DNA of 64,000 bases, taken from positions 1,885,001-1,949,000 of the forward strand of contig NZ_CP113948.1 of assembly GCF_026810365.1 (NCBI RefSeq). The letters are read 5' to 3'. Positions 61,623 to 64,000 of this stretch are shown here, piece after piece. Below the pieces are notes generated by a model. The model did no database searches. It worked only from the letters and a program-made list of their open reading frames with translations, and was not told the origin of the DNA. The DNA is from Flavobacterium praedii (GTDB taxonomy: Bacteria > Bacteroidota > Bacteroidia > Flavobacteriales > Flavobacteriaceae). Both the position numbers and the translations under genes were made by a program. Every line of letters begins with the position of its first letter. Position 1 is the first letter of the stretch.

Positions 61623-63269
61623 ATGAAAAAGTGTTTTATCTTTTTTATAATTTGCTATAGCCTTAAAGCTCAAATACCAAATACTAAGAATGTATATAAT
61701 ACCGATATTGTAATTTATGGCGGAACATCATCAGCTATTATAGCTGCTGTAAAAGCTAAACAATTAGGACATTCCGTTCTGGTAATCTCGCCTGAGACTC
61801 ATTTAGGAGGAATGACTTCTTCTGGGCTGGGCTACACCGACTCGGGTAACACGCGTTTAATTGGAGGCTTAGCAAAAGATTTTTATAAAAGAGTATATTC
61901 AAAATACCAATCAAATACAGCATGGAAGTGGCAAAAAAAATCAAGTTTTAAAAGCAAAGCCCAATCAAATTCTGCCGTGAACAAAGAAGATAATACAATG
62001 TGGCTTTTTGAACCCCATGTAGCCGAAGCCATTTTCGAAGATCTTGTTAAAGAAAATAATATACAAATACTTAGAAACGAATGGCTAAACAGAAAACAAA
62101 AATTAGAAAAAACAGATAACACAATAACATCGTTTTATACACTAAGCGGAAAAAAGATAACCGGAAAAATTTTTATTGACGCAACCTACGAAGGTGATTT
62201 AATGGCATTAGCAGGTGTTACATATCATGTGGGTCGAGAATCCAATACGGTTTATAACGAAACTTTTAATGGAGTTCAAAAAAACATTTTTCAACACAGT
62301 CATAACTTTCACAAATTTCATATTGATCCTTTTCGAATTAAAGGGGATAAAAATTCAGGTTTATTACCAAAAATTGGACCAACAACTTCAGAAAAAAATG
62401 GAGAAGGTGACAATCGGATTCAAGCCTATTGTTATCGATTGTGTTTAACAAAAAAAGCGAAAAATAAAATTCCGTTTGCAAAACCTACAGTTTACAATCC
62501 TTTCGATTATGAACTATTAGTTCGTTTGTATAAAGCAGGATGGAATGAAACTTTTAAAAAATTTGATGCAATACCAAATCTAAAAACGGATTCTAATAAT
62601 CATGGTCCTTTTAGTTTTGATAATATTGGTATGAACTATAGTTATCCCGAGGCTACTTATGAAGAGCGTAAAAAAATTGCCGAAGAACATGAATTATATC
62701 AAAAAGGCTGGCTTTATTTTATTACTACTGACCCAAGAATACCTAAAAAAATACAAAATAAAATGCGACAATGGGGGTATGCAAAAGATGAATTTGTTGA
62801 TAATGGAGGATTCCCTTTTCAATTATATATACGCGAATCAAGAAGAATGATTGGAGAATATATAATGACTGAACAAGATGTTTTAGGCAAAAAAAGCAAC
62901 TCAAGATCCATCGGTATGGGATCCTATAGTTTAGATTCACATAATACACAACGTTTTGTTACTGAAAAAGGATTTATTGAAAATGAAGGAGATATTGGCG
63001 TACGTACCCCAGAAGCATATTCAATTGACATGGGAGCAATATTGCCCAAAAAACAGGAATGCTCTAATTTAATTGTCCCCGTTTGTCTGTCTAGTTCCCA
63101 TATAGCTTACGGAAGTATCCGTATGGAGCCTGTGTTTATGATTTTAGCAGAATCAGCCTCTCAGATCGCAAGCTTAGCTATTAAAAACAAAAGTTTTGTT
63201 CAAGACGTTTCTTATGATGAACTACAAGTGCATCTGCTTGAATCAGGACAGATATTAAATAAAAATTAA
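61623..63269 (+). CDS. Secreted FAD-dependent oxidoreductase
   Basis: A 548-residue protein with a signal peptide (about 1-17; CFIFFIICYSLKAQ). The FAD-binding Rossmann motif is IVIYGGTSSAIIAAVKAKQL (30-49), followed by HLGGMTSSGLGYTDSGNTRL. This glycine-rich block and the later FIDATYEGDLMALAGVTYHV, FQLYIRESRRMIGEYIM and VPVCLSSSHIAYGSIRMEPV are typical of the FAD_oxidored family (PF12831; xanthan-lyase-associated type). These are usually found with polysaccharide utilisation or secreted enzymes. The substrate is unknown. It lies directly beside the truncated M61 gene. Confidence 0.85.
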   Translation: MKKCFIFFIICYSLKAQIPNTKNVYNTDIVIYGGTSSAIIAAVKAKQLGHSVLVISPETHLGGMTSSGLGYTDSGNTRLIGGLAKDFYKRVYSKYQSNTAWKWQKKSSFKSKAQSNSAVNKEDNTMWLFEPHVAEAIFEDLVKENNIQILRNEWLNRKQKLEKTDNTITSFYTLSGKKITGKIFIDATYEGDLMALAGVTYHVGRESNTVYNETFNGVQKNIFQHSHNFHKFHIDPFRIKGDKNSGLLPKIGPTTSEKNGEGDNRIQAYCYRLCLTKKAKNKIPFAKPTVYNPFDYELLVRLYKAGWNETFKKFDAIPNLKTDSNNHGPFSFDNIGMNYSYPEATYEERKKIAEEHELYQKGWLYFITTDPRIPKKIQNKMRQWGYAKDEFVDNGGFPFQLYIRESRRMIGEYIMTEQDVLGKKSNSRSIGMGSYSLDSHNTQRFVTEKGFIENEGDIGVRTPEAYSIDMGAILPKKQECSNLIVPVCLSSSHIAYGSIRMEPVFMILAESASQIASLAIKNKSFVQDVSYDELQVHLLESGQILNKN

Positions 63270-63423
63270 TTGATTTTTTAACCTAATAAACAAACCTGCT
63301 TTAAAGTTTAATTATTAGATTTTTTATAAAATTACGCCTCTTAAAAAATCTTAAATAACTTACTATAAATAGATTACACTTGTTTTTTATTATATTTACT
63401 ATGAAATAAAAAAATTAAAAAAG

Positions 63424-64000
63424 ATGAAAAAAGTAATTTTAACTATACTTTGCGGATGTTTATTTTACAATTGCAATAAAAAACCAGAAGTAACGCCAAA
63501 GATTAATAATTCTGATACTATTGTTTCTACAGAAATAAAGACAGATACTGTTCCTGCTTTTACAAAAGAACTGAGCTTAAACAAAATTTCATTCAAAATA
63601 GCGGTCACTGGAAATCAAATGACTATCACTCCTACCGGATTGTCAATAGATAATAGGCCTTTAGTGCGAAAAATTGAAGGTAAAATCACAAACGCAGAAA
63701 TAGGCGATTTGAACAGTGATACTTTTCCAGAACTTTTTGTTTACACCATTTCCGATGATAGCAACAAATATGCAAAAGCATACGGCTTTTCTGTAAATAA
63801 CGGAAAATCAGTAAGCGATATCAGCATTCCTAATATTACTGATGACCCCAAATTAAGTAAAGGTTATAGTGGACACGACGATTTTGCAATCGTAGAAGGA
63901 ATTCTAGCACAACGCTTTCCTATTTATACTGAAGAAGGGGCTACTAGCAAACCTACAGGCAAAACACGACAAATACAGTATAAACTTCGCAACGGAGAAG
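63424..64000 (+). CDS. PliI-like lysozyme-inhibitor lipoprotein, 5' part
   Basis: The first 192 codons; the gene continues past the window edge. The signal peptide ends in a lipobox (ILCGCLFYNC, lipidated Cys about residue 17). After a Thr-rich linker comes a domain that follows PliI (periplasmic inhibitor of invertebrate-type lysozyme): FTKELSLNKISFKIAV, TPTGLSIDNRPLVRKIEGKI, DLNSDTFPELFVYTI, GYSGHDDFAIVEGILAQRFP and PTGKTRQIQYKLRNGE. The call rests on motif memory over the whole domain. In known members PliI protects the cell wall from host or predator lysozyme. Same strand as the FAD oxidoreductase gene but 154 bp apart. Confidence 0.75.
   Translation, partial: MKKVILTILCGCLFYNCNKKPEVTPKINNSDTIVSTEIKTDTVPAFTKELSLNKISFKIAVTGNQMTITPTGLSIDNRPLVRKIEGKITNAEIGDLNSDTFPELFVYTISDDSNKYAKAYGFSVNNGKSVSDISIPNITDDPKLSKGYSGHDDFAIVEGILAQRFPIYTEEGATSKPTGKTRQIQYKLRNGE

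Overview
The window reads as a chromosomal segment of a Flavobacterium-like Bacteroidota. The DNA is strongly AT-rich. At least twenty genes have the Bacteroidota sigma-A -7 box (TAnnTTTG) 10-80 nt before the start. The gene content is also characteristic: a TonB receptor with a DUF4249 partner, a long NusB, a PUR-family DUF3276 protein, a dual cyclophilin-FKBP, an L19-TrmD pair, monomeric NADP isocitrate dehydrogenase and leucine dehydrogenase. I saw no rRNA, tRNA, CRISPR array, phage gene or intact transposase.

Layout. 0-10 kb: the 5' end of a family-4 glycosyltransferase, a YfhO membrane protein, DUF4834, a DEAD-box helicase, a TrmH-type methylase, a sirtuin whose 3' end overlaps a Kir-type potassium channel gene, and two small unknown genes. 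10-21 kb: a membrane-anchored SPFH protein with four N-terminal modules, two low-complexity proteins (secreted Ala/Lys/Glu-rich; Lys-rich histone-H1-like), peptidase T, the nusB-DUF1573-yajC operon, leucine dehydrogenase, an ABC exporter and DUF3276. 21-34 kb: acyltransferases, an outer-membrane protein, RdgB, a NYN-OST nuclease, an alpha-oxoamine synthase, hydrolases, a mercaptopyruvate sulfurtransferase, CsaA, a VOC protein and the dual immunophilin. 34-44 kb: an HTH/DUF2975 operon, the TonB receptor pair, isocitrate dehydrogenase, rplS, trmD, a nuclease and DUF1569. 44-64 kb: M3 peptidase, thiN, rlmF, uvrB, TerB, an esterase, a TlpA-like protein, DUF1456, an NAD(P) protein, an MscS channel, polysaccharide pyruvyl transferase, a decayed M61 peptidase, an FAD oxidoreductase and the start of a PliI-like lysozyme inhibitor.

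Most genes are housekeeping genes in ordinary one- to three-gene operons. The unusual content is between genes. Family A is an element of about 115 bp (three copies) with conserved GCGTG/CACGC ends and two hairpins whose stems change sequence but keep pairing. Family B (four copies) has conserved ends (GGAGC...GGGCTA) around a hairpin that differs in every copy. Family C is a pair of MITE-like elements of 163-169 bp ending in GATTC-G-ATTAGA. There is also a 163-bp element with 21-bp terminal inverted repeats, and a candidate orphan small RNA at about 24.1-24.3 kb.

Two gene fossils are legible. One is a csaA'-'ppi junction at 31.2 kb, which looks like the scar of a tandem duplication. The other is a decayed M61 peptidase at 60.7-61.5 kb. 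A perfect 12-bp palindrome next to the promoter of the HTH/DUF2975 operon is a likely operator. No complete new multi-gene defence or metabolic system is evident; the structured repeat families are the best candidates for something under-described.
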